Of a stretch of DNA of 64,000 nucleotides, positions 11,997-24,681 are shown piece by piece (positions within the stretch are counted from its first letter, which is position 1; every line of letters begins with the position of its first letter). The DNA comes from Drosophila miranda (Eukaryota; Arthropoda; Insecta; Diptera; Drosophilidae): NCBI RefSeq assembly GCF_003369915.1, contig NW_022881614.1:310001-374000 (forward strand), read 5' to 3'. A program made the position numbers and the translations under genes. Under the pieces are notes generated by a model, which was given only the letters and a program-made list of their open reading frames with translations, was not told the DNA's origin and ran no database searches.

Positions 11997-13044
11997 TATA
12001 CCCGATACTAAAAATGAGTATTGGGGTATATTAGATTTGTGGTAAAAGTGGATGTGTGTAACGTCCAGAAGGAATCGTTTCCGACCCCATAAAGTATATA
12101 TATTCTTGATCAGCATCAATAGCCGAGTCGATTGAGCCATTTCTGTCTGTCCGTCTGTCCGTCCGTCCGTCTGTCCGTCCCCTTCAGCGCCTAGTGTTCA
12201 AAGACTATAAGAGCGAGAGCAACAATGTTTTGGATCCAGACTTCTGTGATATGTCACTGCTACAAGAATATTTCAAAACTTTGCCGCGATACAAGAAAAC
12301 TAAAAACGCAGAATCGTAGAGGATGACTATATCTTCTAGAGTGCAAAATCTGAACCAGATCGTATAATTATTATAGCCAGCATCAAGAAAACAATTTCAT
12401 TCTTTCTCGCTCTGTCTTTCTCTAACACACAGGTTTCATGGTTGGTTTTGCCAATTGCAAAATATGAGTTCAAGGATCTCAGAACCTATAAGAGCCAGAG
12501 CAACCAAATTTGGTATCCACACTCCTGTGATATCGGACCTTGACCATTTTGTGTCAAAATTTCGCCACACCCCCTTCCGCCCCCGCAAAGGACGAAAATC
12601 TGGGGATATTCACAAATCTCAGAGACTATTAAGGCTAGAGTAACCAAATTTGGTACACACACTCCTTTAACTATAAAACGCATATCTCAAAATTTCGCCC
12701 CACCCCCTTCCACCCCCACAAAGGACGAAAATCTGTTGCATCCAAAATATTGCAGATTCGAGAAAACTAAAAACGCAGAATCATAGATAATGACCATATC
12801 TATCAGACTGCTGAATCTGGATCAGATCGGATCATTTTTATACCCAAAAGGAACAAATCAATTTGCACTGGCAACGCAGCGCCCGACGTCACGCTCAGAC
12901 TGATTTTCTGTCTTTCTCGCACGCACTCTTTGTCGTGTCGTTTAATATTAGCTGCGTCTGCCGGAGGAGAGCCATACTGACTAAGTATCGGGTATAACTG
13001 TAGAGTTGCGGTGTCCGCAGCAACTCACAACGTTCCCCCTCGTT
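11997..13044 (+). mobile_element. DINE-1 (INE-1-type Helitron), full-length, subfamily A
   Basis: It starts TATACCCGATACT and ends near CGTTCCCCCTCG, about 1.05 kb. Family hallmarks seen: subterminal inverted repeat (TATACCCGATACT at the start, AGTATCGGGTATA near the 3' end), a CTGTCCGTCCGT tandem core near 12150-12180, and a 3' hairpin made by GAGTTGC and GCAACTC at about 13001-13026. No coding capacity, as expected for these non-autonomous elements, which rely on Helitron-type proteins supplied elsewhere. Subfamily A is my label for copies with GTTTCATGGT at about 12434; other copies carry CGTAGCATAGG there. Confidence 0.92.
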
Positions 13045-14192
13045 TTTTCTGGAACTGCATCAATAATGCTTCATAGTAATAATCATCATCATCATCGTCA
13101 TGCATGTGAAAGCCTGCTCAGCAATGCATTGCATTCATGGCAACAGCCACAGAATGACTATGTCTCGGGTTCCGGCTCGAGGCCCTGAGTGTGCGTCCTG
13201 AACTGTTGGCCATGTGGTGCCTTTCGCAATCACTCACCTGGCGCACAGATTAAGTTTATGTGGCGCCGTGTCGTTCACGTGATTAAGTCTGGGCCGCATG
13301 GCACTGCACTGCAAATTGCTGAAGGAAGCTGTGCTTTCATTGCAATTAAGCTGCAAATGCCACATAATGATAAAAAGAGAGCCAGCTGAAAGGACTGAAA
13401 GGACTAAGAGGACCGCGAAACTGCCTCACCTCACTCTTCATTCTGGACGATGTTTTTTCTGATTCTCTGTTGCTGTTTCCCGTTGCCTTATTTTGCATGT
13501 GGCGCAAGGACACCCGGAGTATGTTCTCCTTGCCGCTTGCCACACCCAGCTAAACCCTCTAACTGGGCCTGCCTCGAACACGAACGAGTACAACGAATTT
13601 AAATTGGCCTGCTGCAGCTGCTTAAACGGCGTGCAACTTGCAACTCGACTCCATTGTCTGCCGCTTGGCGGCAATAAAAGGCAGCGTTGCCAACTTTTGA
13701 TTGCTTTTCAGCATAGCTCGCAAACGACGGTCAACACTTTTTGTCTCTTCGCTTGTGTTATGTGTTTCGGGTTTTCGGTTGAGCCCGACACACGATCGGG
13801 TCTCACAATAACAACTTAGAGAGACACTTTGGTCAAGCGCTCGCAGCAAAAGTGTCTTTAGATGAGCAGAAAAGTTTTCAGCTTTGAAAGTTTGTTGGAC
13901 ACACACACGCATGTGTGGCAGCTGCCACTGAACTTTAAATAAGCATTAAAGTTACAGTTGCAGAACGACCCATTTTCACACTCCATGCGGCAGCAAATCT
14001 GCATTTTCACGCACCTGAGCAGCACGTGACCCAGCCATGACCACACAACTTTACACAGCTCCAAGGATCTGGGCTGTATAATTAGGCCACTTAGTTTCGT
14101 TTCGGAGGTCTTGTCATGAGCAGGACTCTCTTCTGCTCGACCACTGGCCTCTGCCTCTGCATTGCAGTTCTGGTCATGACGTTTGCGCTTTT
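13045..14192. other. Non-coding host DNA between DINE-1 copies
   Basis: Open frames up to 128 codons exist on both strands but none shows splice signals or recognisable domains. A short CAT/CAC-rich run is at 13077-13100. Confidence 0.45.
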
Positions 14193-16169
14193 TATACCCA
14201 ATACTCAAAATAAGTATTGGGGTATATTAGATTTGTGGTAAAAGTGGATGTGTGTAACGTCCAGAAGGAATCGTTTCCGACCCCATAAAGTATATATATT
14301 CTTGATCAGCATCAATAGCCGAGTCGATTGAGCCCTGTCTGTCTGTCTGTCCGTCCGTCTGTCCGTCTGTCCGTCCGTCCGTCTGTCCTTCTGTCCGTCC
14401 CCTTCAGCGCCTAGTGCTCAAAGACTATAAGAGCTAGAGCAACGATGTTTTGGATCCAGACTTCTGTGATATGTCACTGCTACAAAAATATTTCAAAACT
14501 TCGCCCTGCCCACTTCCGCCCCCACAAAGGACGAAAATCTGTGGCATCCACAATTTTAAAGATATGAGAAAGCCAAAAACGTAGAGTTGTAGAGAATGAC
14601 CATATCTTTAAGACTGCGGAATCTGAATTGGATCGTATTATTATTATAGCCAGCATCAAGAAAACAATTTCATTTTTTCTCGCCCTGTCTCTCTCTAACA
14701 CACACGTAGCATAGGCGGCTTTGCTTAGAGTAAAACATTAGCGCCTAGATCTCAGAGACTACAAAAGCTAGAGCAACCAAATTTGGTATCCACACTCCTA
14801 ATATATCGGACCGAGACGAGTTTGTTTCAAAATTTCGCCACACCCCCTTCCGCCCCCGCAAAGTACGAAAATCTGGGGATATTCAAAAATCTCAGAGACT
14901 ATTAAGGCTAGAGTAACCAAATTTGGTATCCGCACTCCTGTTAGATCTTACTATAAAACGTGTATCTCAAAATTTCGCCCCACCCCCTTTCGCCCACACA
15001 AAGAACGAAAATCTGTTGCATCCACAATATTGCAGATTCGAGAAAACTAACGAGGTGGAACGTTGTGAGTTGCTGCGGACACCGCAACTCTACAGTTATA
15101 CCCGATACTAAGTCAGTATGGCTCTCCTGCGGCAGACGCCGCTAATATTGAAACACACGACAAAGAATGCGTGCGAGAGAGACAGAAAATCAGTCTGAGC
15201 GTGACGTCGGGCGCTGCGTAGCCACTAAAAATTGATTTCTTGCTTTTGGCTACAAAAATGATCCGATCTGATCCAGAAACGGTCAAGGTCTGATATCACA
15301 GGAGTGTGGATACCAAATTTGGTTGCTCTGGCTCTTATAGGTTCTGAGATCCTTGAACTCATATTTTGCAATTGACAAAACCGACCATGAAACCTGTGTG
15401 TTAGAGAGAGACAGAGCGAGAAAGAATGAAATTGTTTTCTTGATTCTGGCTATAATCATTATACGATCTGGTTCAGATTTTGCACTGTAAAAGATATGGT
15501 CATCCCCACCGATTCTGCGTTTTTGGTTTTATCATATCTTTAAAAATGTGGATGCCACAGATTTTCGTCCTTTGTGGGGGCGGAAGTGGGCGGGGCGAAG
15601 TTTTGAAATATTTTTGTAGCAGTGACATATCACAGAAGTCTGGATCCAAAACATCGTTGCTCTAGCTCTTATAGTCTTTGAGCACTAGGCGCTGAAGGGG
15701 ACGGACGGACGGACGGACGGACGGACGGACGGACAGACGGACAGACAGACATGGCTCAATCGACTCGGCTATTGATGCTGATCAAGAATATATATACTTT
15801 ATGGGGTCGGAAACGATTCCTTCTGGACGTTACACACATCCACTTTTACCACAAATCTAATATACCCCAATACTCATTTTGAGTATCGGGTATAAAAACG
15901 CAGAATCATAGATAACAACCATATCTATCAGATTGCTGAATCTGGATCAGATCAGATAATTTTTATAGCCAAAAGGAAGAAATCAATTTGCAGTGGCTAC
16001 GCAGCGCCCGACGTCACGCTCAGACTGATTTTCTGTCTCTCTCGCACGCACTCTTTGTCGTGTGGTTTAATATTAGCGGCGTCTGCCGAAGGAGAGCCAT
16101 ACTGACTAAGTATCGGGTATAAATGTAGAGTTGCGGCGTCCGCAGCAACGCACAACGTTCCCCCTCGTT
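14193..16169 (+). mobile_element. DINE-1, subfamily B, split by a second DINE-1
   Basis: The left part runs 14193-15050 and the right part resumes at 15895-16169, ending at CGTTCCCCCTCG. Aligning with the copy at 11997-13044 shows continuity across the gap (GAGAAAACTAA on the left, AAAACGCAGAATC on the right). It carries the long CTGT/CCGT core at 14335-14400 and the CGTAGCATAGG subfamily B block at 14704. Confidence 0.92.
15051..15894 (-). mobile_element. DINE-1, subfamily A, nested inside another DINE-1
   Basis: It reads in the opposite orientation to its host element: 3' end first (CGAGGTGGAACGTTG at 15051) and TATACCC end last (GAGTATCGGGTATA at 15881-15894). At 844 bp it is shorter than other copies because a block is missing after about 15275. 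The insertion lies between A residues of the host (TT on the other strand), matching the TT/AT preference of Helentron-type elements. Confidence 0.9.
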
Positions 16170-17295
16170 TGATATATTTCTGCCATGCAGTGCAAAATCT
16201 GCGCTTGTATTTTAAGATTTCGCTGGCCATTTATCAGCCAAGAATGCGCTGAAAGTTTTCTACCATTTCCCCAGCTGCCTTCCGCCCTTCCTTCCCCTCC
16301 TTCCTGCCCAACTCCCCATTTTTTGGTGCTAACGGGGTTTAACGGGATTTGGCTCGCGAGCAGCGGCAATGCATTGCAGAATTTTAGAGATTCTTTCCGG
16401 GTGGGTCTTGGGTCTCTTTTTTCGGTGGCACCACCGTGCAGCGAGCAGATTTATTGCATTCAACTTTCGTGTGACTTTCACAACAAACTTTTGTGTCTTG
16501 AAACTTTTCAAGTTTACTTAAGCAACAAAAAGTTTGTCCTACCATTCAGATTTTTCGCTTTCTCGTCGAATTTATTGCCAAATACATCCGACTGCGAGCG
16601 GATGGATGAGGGGATGCCGTCGCGAAGCCCAAAATGAAGAGTTGGTAATATTCTGAAAATTATGGGCATTAACATATAAGCATTCCCCCACATCCCACAC
16701 ACTCATGTGTATGTGTGTGAGTGGAAACAAAATGGCTTCGCTTCGCCATAAAAGTTTGCGGTTTTTTTCACCATTAGCGGGGAAGCCACGCACACACTCC
16801 ACTCCACTCGAAGTTTCCGCTGCTAATGAGAGCGGGAATGATAAGCGTCATGGGGCGTCCGATGATTATTCTAGTTGTGGCAGCCAAAGCCTGCATCCGG
16901 CGGAAGCGACTGTCCAACGATTGTTGCCATAAATCATTTGAGTGGCGGCTCCGGCCAGGTATCGATTACCAATCCTGCCGCTTGAATCGCAAGCAGCGCA
17001 TAACTCACAAAACTCGTATTAGAATTATTAAAATTCCTGCTGTGGTTTCTGCTCTACATGGCCACATATGTACATAGATGTGTGACTGTGTCTGTGTCTG
17101 TGAGCATGGCTTTCACTTGGCTGACTGGGCCATTTGGCAAATTAAAAATATTGCTACTGGGGGTGGACCATTGAGAGCCACCCTCTCCCTCCTACTCTCT
17201 CGATCTCGACTTATCTCACTAAAAAAAGGAGAAATAATAAAAACGTAACCAAAGTGGAAGTGGCAACAGAAACAGCAACAACAGCAACAGCAGAA
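16170..17295. other. Non-coding host DNA
   Basis: No gene seen. Frames such as 16185-16637 are unsupported and continue out of the DINE-1 end. A CAACAG-type repeat is present at 17262-17294, immediately before the next DINE-1. Confidence 0.45.
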
Positions 17296-18417
17296 ACGAG
17301 GGGGAACGTTGTGAGTTGCTGCGGACACCGCAACTCTACGGTTATACTCGATACTAAATCAGTATGGCTCTCCTCCGGCAGACGCCGCTAATATTAAACG
17401 ACACGACAAAGAGTGCGTGCGAGAGAGACAGAAAATCAGTCTGAGCGTGACGTCGGGCGCTGCGTAGCCACTGCAAATTGATTTGTTCCTATTGGCTATA
17501 AAAATGATCTGATCTGATCCAGATTCAGCAATCTAATAGATATGGTCATTATCTATGATTCTGCGTTTTTAGTTTTCTCGAATGTGCAATATTGTGGATG
17601 CAACAGATTTTCGTCCTTTGTGTGGGCGGAAAGGGGTGGGGCGAAATTTTGAGATACACGTTTTATAGTAAGATCTAACAGGAGTGCGGATACCAAATTT
17701 GGTTACTCTAGCCTTAATAGTCTCTGAGATTTGTGGATGCCCCAGATTTTCGTCCTTTGCGGGGGCGGAAGGGGGTGTGGCGAAATTTTGAAACAAACTC
17801 GTCTCGGTCCGATATATAAGGAGTGTGGATACCAAATTTGGTTGCTCTAGCTTTTGTAGTCTCTGAGATCTAGGCGCTAATGTTTTACTCTAAGCAAAGC
17901 CGCCTATGCTACGTGTGTGTTAGAGAGAGACAGGGCGAGAAAAAATGAAACTGTTTTCTTGATGCTGGCTATAATAATTATACGATCTGGTTCAGATTTT
18001 GCACTCTTGAAGATAAAGTCATCCTCTACGATTCTGCGTTTTTGGCTTTATCGTATCTTTAAAAATGTGGATGCCACAGATTTTCGTCCTTTGTGGGGGC
18101 GGAAGTGGGCGGGGCGAAGTTTTGAAATATTCTTGTTGCAGTGACATATCACAGAAGTCGGGATCCAAAACATCGTTGCTCTAGCTCTTATAGTCTTTGA
18201 GCACTAGGCGCTGAAGGGGACGGACAGACGGACAGACGGACGGACGGACAGACGGACAGACGGACAGACAGACATGGCTCAATCGACTCGGCTATTGATG
18301 CTGATCAAGAATATATATACTTTATGGGGTCGGAAACGATTCCTTCTGGACGTTACACACATCCACTTTTACCACAAATCTTATATACCCCAATACTCAT
18401 TTTGAGTATCGGGTATA
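17296..18417 (-). mobile_element. DINE-1, full-length, subfamily B
   Basis: It starts ACGAGGGGGAACG and ends GAGTATCGGGTATA on the plus strand, so it lies on the minus strand, about 1.12 kb. The GACGGACAGACGG core is at 18218-18275 and the CCTATGCTACG block marks subfamily B. The GCGAGAGAGACAGAAAATC segment near 17419-17437 recurs in most full copies here. Confidence 0.92.
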
Positions 18418-19306
18418 AAAAGAGAAAATACTGGATATTTATGCCAAACAAAAACATTATCAAAAGTAGCACACACAAAGAGGACAGAGAGGGGGAATAC
18501 TGAGGGAGAGGGGTAGCAATTTTAAATATTAGCAAGGCCAAAATATTTTCCAAAACGCGATGCTCCATATGCTCCGTACATTTACACAGATACACCGAAA
18601 GACAGACAGCCATATTAGAGAGCTCTTCGGCGGTGATGGACCAGAGATGCGCTGAAAAGCAACAAAATATTTCGACAATTGATTCTTTAATGTAGGTTTT
18701 GTTTCTGTTTCTTTCAAGACGTATTTAATTTTTGAAATTATCTACTTTCTGGTCGAGATTGGCAAGATCTCTTGTTGTTGAGTGCCTCCGCCTCCAATCA
18801 GAGGGTGAGTTGTTGTTTGCTCTCAACAATTTCCTGTTCAACAGAGTAGGGCGGAAATTACGGCACGCCCATTTTAAACATTCGCCATTTCCGTCACAGG
18901 AGCTCGTCCCCGTTGACTTTCTCGTACTGTCCTTCTAGGGAAATCTGTCATCTTTTTCAGCAACTTACCCTTACCTGGCCGAACTGGGAGCTGGCTGGCT
19001 GGCTGGATGACTGGATGGTGGCTGGATGGTCACAAGTGCAGGCTCTGTTCAAGAATTGCGCTAATTGCACTTGGCTCTAGATGGTACTGCGAGTGGTAGC
19101 ATGAGAGCATGGCACTGGGACAGCAGGGGCACGACAAATTTCGTTGGCAGAGAAACCACGCAAAATTTGTGGTTTCAATTAAAAGTTTTACCATTTCCGT
19201 TCATTTGCGGCGCAAACAAGCAGCCCCGAGCAAGCGGCGGTACCCCGAGATGGCCAGACCAATGCAATAAGGTAATGAGCTTTGGGCCCAACGAAGCCCA
19301 AGGACC
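18418..19306. other. Non-coding host DNA
   Basis: No gene recognised. A CTGG/GGCT-rich simple repeat lies at 18990-19035. Confidence 0.45.
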
Positions 19307-19698
19307 ATGACCAAAAACTTGTTACTTGTCCTTACCCTTCTGTAGTAGGGTATATGGCACAGAAGAGAGCAATTTCCCAGATGAAATATACATAGACATA
19401 GTGTCCACCTATTTGGAAGATAAGGAGCTACAGGCTTGGCTTGATTATACTATCCACAAAGTTAGTTTTTGGCTCAATATTCTACAATATGTAGTGTTCT
19501 CTATTCTATTCTGTTCTATTCACTCTATGCACTGCTCCTTCCACTAATTGGTCGCCCCTGCTCATTGATGGCGTCAGTGCAGCAATCATCGAACAGCATG
19601 CCAAGGATCCGGATTACAAGGATTACACTGTTGGCGCTACCTCTGAGCGGAAAATGCGCAGATATGTAAGCACTGTTTGTCATATCGTCACTAATTGA
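19307..19698 (+). pseudogene. Unrecognised small secreted-protein-like gene, frameshifted
   Basis: ATG at 19307 opens a short signal-peptide-like stretch (MTKNLLLVLTLL) that runs into two TAG codons at 19343. One frame over, a well-formed acidic segment follows (VYGTEESNFPDEIY ... ELQAWLDYTIHK, to 19459), then a GTTAGT donor. A C/T-rich tract with a CTAAT branch-like site precedes an acceptor at about 19582, and the next frame (EQHAKDPDYKDYTVGATSE) is open to a TGA at 19696-19698. Charge pattern, signal peptide and splice signals suggest a former or variant coding gene of about 90-100 residues; the frame change near 19343 suggests it is broken here. The family is unknown, and a chance arrangement is possible. 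Confidence 0.35.
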
Positions 19699-22600
19699 AG
19701 TGCAAATATTGATGAGTGCGGAGCAAATGCGCTCCGCTAATTTGCACAATTCGCGTTCTGTCGCCTCGCCGCATAATGCACCGCAAAGGATGGCACGCGG
19801 CTCGGAGTCACGCGGAGCGAGCTGCCTCTCCTCTGAGGTCAATGCCATACCCATGCCCACAGCCACGCCCAGGACAGTGGCAACAGTCAGATTCCGATGC
19901 AGATTCAGATTCAGTTGCAGACAAATTTGCCAGGCAATGGCAATGGCAGACATCCTAAATGCTGGCACAGCAGACTCGACTCGGCAGAATTTCAAATTTA
20001 TTCAAATCAACTCTTTGCAAATGGCCCAAAGGGAGGCGGCTGTGGGCGTGTGCCGAGCAATGAGCAGCGCCAGCCGAATGAATGATTCAATTAGGGATCA
20101 AATATTTACTGCAGACGTTTAAATATTGTCAGTCGGAGCCAGAACCAGAGCCAGAGCCTCCAAGGGCGTGCCTGATGTGCCCGGAAAGAGCTTCAACTGC
20201 AACTGCAGCTGAGATTTTCTCGAGAACTTTTCTAATTGGCCGCTAAGTGTGTTCCCCGGCCCTTGAGCGCTTGAGCTCTTCAATTCGGTTCAGTTAAGGA
20301 TCGAAACTAAGCCAAGTCCTGAGAGAACAAGGAGCCAGAGTTCAATATGTACCCTGCATAAATAAGTAAATAACTTTGGCATTGTTTCCCTCTGCATTGC
20401 AAATCTCCCCGTCCGCAGAACCAAGCCCCGTTTCGATCCAGCAAGAGTTTTCTTCCCAGATTTATAAGTTTTTTCCCCATGCAAAATAGTTCCATATCCA
20501 ATGTATCCGTTGTGTCCACTGAGTGAATGTGTGTGTTTGTGCTGCAATTCCAATAGTTTGATTACAAAAGTTTTTCAATTGAACATTTTCACAAACGGGC
20601 AGGTGGAAAATGTTGCTTGTTTCTGCCTGAAATACTATTTTAATGGCAGAGAGAGGGAGACAGGGGAGAGGCAATGCTGCTGCTGAATTCTCGCATTTCT
20701 GCACATTTATGTAATTTAATTTGATTTGATTCGCAAACATTTTGCCCACGCGGAGACCCGTACCCAGACCTAAGCACAGACCAGACTCTGCCAAGTTGTC
20801 GCTCAAAACTTGAGCACTCCAAATATTTTCATAATTTTTATCACGATTGTAATTCTTGCCAAAAGTTTTTGCATTCAGAAAGTTGCTCGTTCTGGCCAAC
20901 TTTTCGAGGCGGCCCTGCTCTGTCCCTGTCCCTGTGCCTGGCTTCGGCTCTGGCGCTGGAAACTTTTCGGCTGCTGACAATGAGCTCACAACAGATTTCT
21001 GAGTTAATTTCCAGCATCATTTTGGTTCCTTATCCGCCCTCCGCCCAGCCTCTAGCCTCCCGGGCAGTCTCCGATTCTGCTGTTGCATGCAACTTTGTCG
21101 ACAATAACAATATCAATTTCGAGTACACGCTGCACGCACTGTTAATAAGTCGAATTATAGAGCCGCAGATGGGAGGCAGGAGTTGATTCTCAAGTTGGTT
21201 CCATCTTCTTGGCAGTCGGCTAATTGGTGCTTAATGCCGATATTTATACGCAGCAGTGGCAGGCAGAGTTGGCTTTAAGCTGCGGCGCCATATCAATGAC
21301 GGCCCCAAATGGATCTCGCTGACGGACAGCCAAACAATGCCATTAATCAAGCCGCCTCAAGGTGCTTGGCTAGGCCAGGTCAGTGTGTGTGTTTGTAAGC
21401 TATATTTTTGCCCAATGCCCAACCAAATGCCAACTCACATGTCACATGCAGCGACGGGGACTGCCGGAGGAGTGGCCGGGTGGAGTGGGATCCACATCCA
21501 CGCCCCATCTGGATACCACATAGAGCGACAGTTTTTCCTTCACCTACTACTGGGTCGCCTCGTTTTTTATTTCCCGCCTGAAAACAGAAACCGTCAATAT
21601 AGAGGGATACCTCGATATAGCCTTGATGGCCGAGTCCGTAGATACCCTCACGATTTCGGTTACAGAATCACAGAGAACAGAACGCACTGGCGGTAATCTG
21701 CTGATCAAAGGGTCATTCTTTTACTCTCGGGGTCGGAAATTCTTACTTCTCTGTGGGACAAACATCTGGTAAAAGTCGTAACCGCCCCGCTGCAAGGGTA
21801 TAGGCAGCAGCAGCCAAGGGAAGAGGCACCACCAGAAGACCTTCCTCCTTTGCCCAAGTGCTGACAGCGATAAATTTTAATGCCGGGTCAGCACTGCCAG
21901 CGACCACGCCTCCCTCGGAGGCACCCGCTCCTGGCTCTTGGTTGCTGGCTCCTGCTCCTGCTGCCGTTTGGGGAGCGTGTGTTGAGTCGTAGTTGACCAA
22001 AGCATGAAAAATGCTCTCGCTTCCGTCGCTTTTTTCTTTCGTTTTCCTTGGGTTTTTCCTGGGTTTTTCCTTGGTTTTTAGTTTGATGCCAGTCGAAGAA
22101 ATGAATGAAGAAAGGAAGTTAACTGCCATTTGGTTTTTGTTTGCAAGAGAAAATATTTTTAGCACGTGTCTGGTCAATTTTTGTCCCTGTTTCGAGCTCC
22201 CCAACTGCCGTTTTGTCCCTTTTCGACCACCAGGCAAGGCACATTTGTCACTCTAAATGCAATTTGACTTGTGCCCAATGCGCATAAGTCTTCCCAGGAA
22301 TTTTCCGAGGCATTCTCCCGGCAATTTGTCGTGTCTCGTTTGGCCATTGCGAATGGGCACAGAACAGGACAGGATACCGCAGAGTGAAGAAGGATAGTAG
22401 CAGCAGCATGCATCTGGGAGCGCTTAGAGGAGGGCTCAACAGAATCAATTTTAAAGTGCTTCCTACCAGCAGAGATATTTATTGTCTGCTGCTCTTGTTT
22501 GTGCCAAACTCCGCCGGACTCTGGCCTCTGGACTCCAACTGCGACTCCGATTCCAACGGGGCATGCATCGAGCCCATTTCAATCTGCATAAAAAATCAGA

Positions 22601-23576
22601 GGCAGAAGTCGTTCCAGGCCAATTATCCCGATACGACACGACTACGGTCTAAGACTCTCCAGAAAGGAGTGTTGCCCGTCTATTCTATACCCGTAAATCT
22701 TTTGCAGACACTCTAAAGCCAGAGCGACACGCCCCTCAACCAGCAGATAGTTCTCTAATGTGCTATGTAGTCGTTACTGCATTTTCCGAACGGAAAAAGG
22801 CCGCGTAAGTATTTGCATATGCGCTCGACTGATGACAAATTACCGCCAGAGGTGATGGCGTGGAGGGTTCTCCTAATGTGCAACGATTACGACTTCATTA
22901 GGATGGGTTGGCGTTGGCGTTGGTGGTACCGTTTGAGCTGTTGTTCTTATTTCTGTTTCTCCTGTATACTTATCATTATGATTGCATATACTAGGGGCCG
23001 GGGGATGAGGCTGGGGACGTGGATGGGCCCTTGGCAAACTTCGTTTGTTGCTACCAAAGAAGTGCGTACGAGCGTGCTAATTCTCTCAGCGCACAATCTC
23101 AGCTAGAGTCAAATCCAGAGCCAGAGACACGGCAGAGACAGCGCAGAGCCAGAGACCGGGTCGCCCTACCGGCACACAGGGCGTATGAGTAAGAATATGA
23201 GTATGAGTGATGGCAGCAGTCATATAAACTGACAGTTTATTTACACATCGGCATCATTACCACAAGCCAGTCAATGTTTACGGGCGACTGTTTCGGGCGG
23301 AAGACCATCAGCCAACAATCATGATGGTGCATGAAATTATCGCAGCGACAGGGCCAGGAGCAGCTACATATGTGGCTTGAAAAATTGACTGTGATTTATG
23401 CAATGTTTTTAACAAAATATTTACTTGCCCACATGCCAATCGGCAGTGGCAGTGGTTGTGACATCGGGAAGATATTAGCAAGGATGTTTACGAGTCATAT
23501 TCAAAAGGAACATCTAATCGATCCCTTCTACAACAGATAAAGATTTTAATAGGCTACACGCGACCAAAAAAAAAAA
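19699..23576. other. Long non-coding stretch
   Basis: Nothing convincing was found on either strand. Frames at 20462-20989 (minus), 21256-21696 and 22384-22716 (plus) lack splice context and recognisable domains and are antisense to other equally long frames. Purine-rich (CAGAGC)-like runs occur at 20133-20160 and 23105-23155. Confidence 0.45.
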
Positions 23577-24681
23577 CGAGGGGGAACGTTGTGAGTTGCT
23601 GCGGACACCGCAACTCTACGGTTATACCCGATACTAAGTCAGTATGGCTCTCCTTCGGCAGAAGCCGCTAATATTAAACAACACGACAAAGAGTGCGTGC
23701 GAGAGAGACAGAAAATCAGTCTGAGCGTGACGTCGGGCGCTGCGTAGCCAGTGCAAATTGATTTGTTCCTTTTGGGTATAAAAATGATCCGATCTGATCC
23801 AGATTCAGCAGTCTGATAGATATGGTCATTATCTATGATTTTTAGTTTTCTCGAATCTGCAATATTGTGGATGCAACAGATTTTCGTCCTTTGTGGGGGC
23901 GGAAGGGGGTGGGGCGAAATTCGGAGATATACGTTTTATAGTGAGATCTAACAGAAGTGCGGATACCAAATTTGGTTACTCTAGCTTTAATAGTCTCTGA
24001 GATTTGTGGATGCCCCAGATTTTCGTCCTTTGCGGGGGCGGAAGGGGGGGTGGCGGAATTTGGACACAAAACGGTCAAGGACCGATATCACAGGAGTGTG
24101 GATACCAAATTTGGTTGCTCTGGCTCTTATAGGTTCTGAGATCCTTGAACTCATATTTTGCAATTGGCAAAGCCGACCATGAAACCTGTGTGTTCGAGAG
24201 AGACAGAGCGAGAAAGAATGAAATTGTTTTCTGGATTCTGGCTATAATAGTTATACGATCTGGTTCAGATTTTGCACTCTAGAACATATAGTCATCCTCT
24301 ACGATTCTGCTTTATCGTATCTTTAAAAATGTGGATGCCACAGATTTTCGTCCTTTGTAGGGGCGGAAGTGGGCGGGGCGAAGTTTTGAAATATTTTTGT
24401 AGCAGTGACTTATCACAGAAGTCTGGATACAAAACATCGTTGCTCTAGCTCTTATAGTCTTTGAGCACTAGGCGCTGAAGGGGACGGACAGACGGACAGA
24501 CGGACAGACGGACGGACGGACAGACGGACAGACAGACATGGCTCAATCGACTCGGCTATTGATGCTGGTCAAGAATATATATACTTTATGGGGTCGGAAA
24601 CGATTGCTTCTGGACGTTACACACATCCACTTTTACCACAAATCTAATATACCCCAATACTCATTTTGAGTATCGGGTATA
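23577..24681 (-). mobile_element. DINE-1, full-length, subfamily A
   Basis: It starts ACGAGGGGGAACG directly after an A-run and ends GAGTATCGGGTATA at 24681. Length is about 1.1 kb, the GACGGACAGACGG core is at 24482-24535, and the CCATGAAACCTGTG block marks subfamily A. It is non-autonomous. Confidence 0.92.

Noticed and set aside
14335-14400. CTGT/CCGT repeats at several loci as a CRISPR-like or independent satellite array
   Set aside because: They are the internal tandem core of DINE-1 elements, with no spacers.
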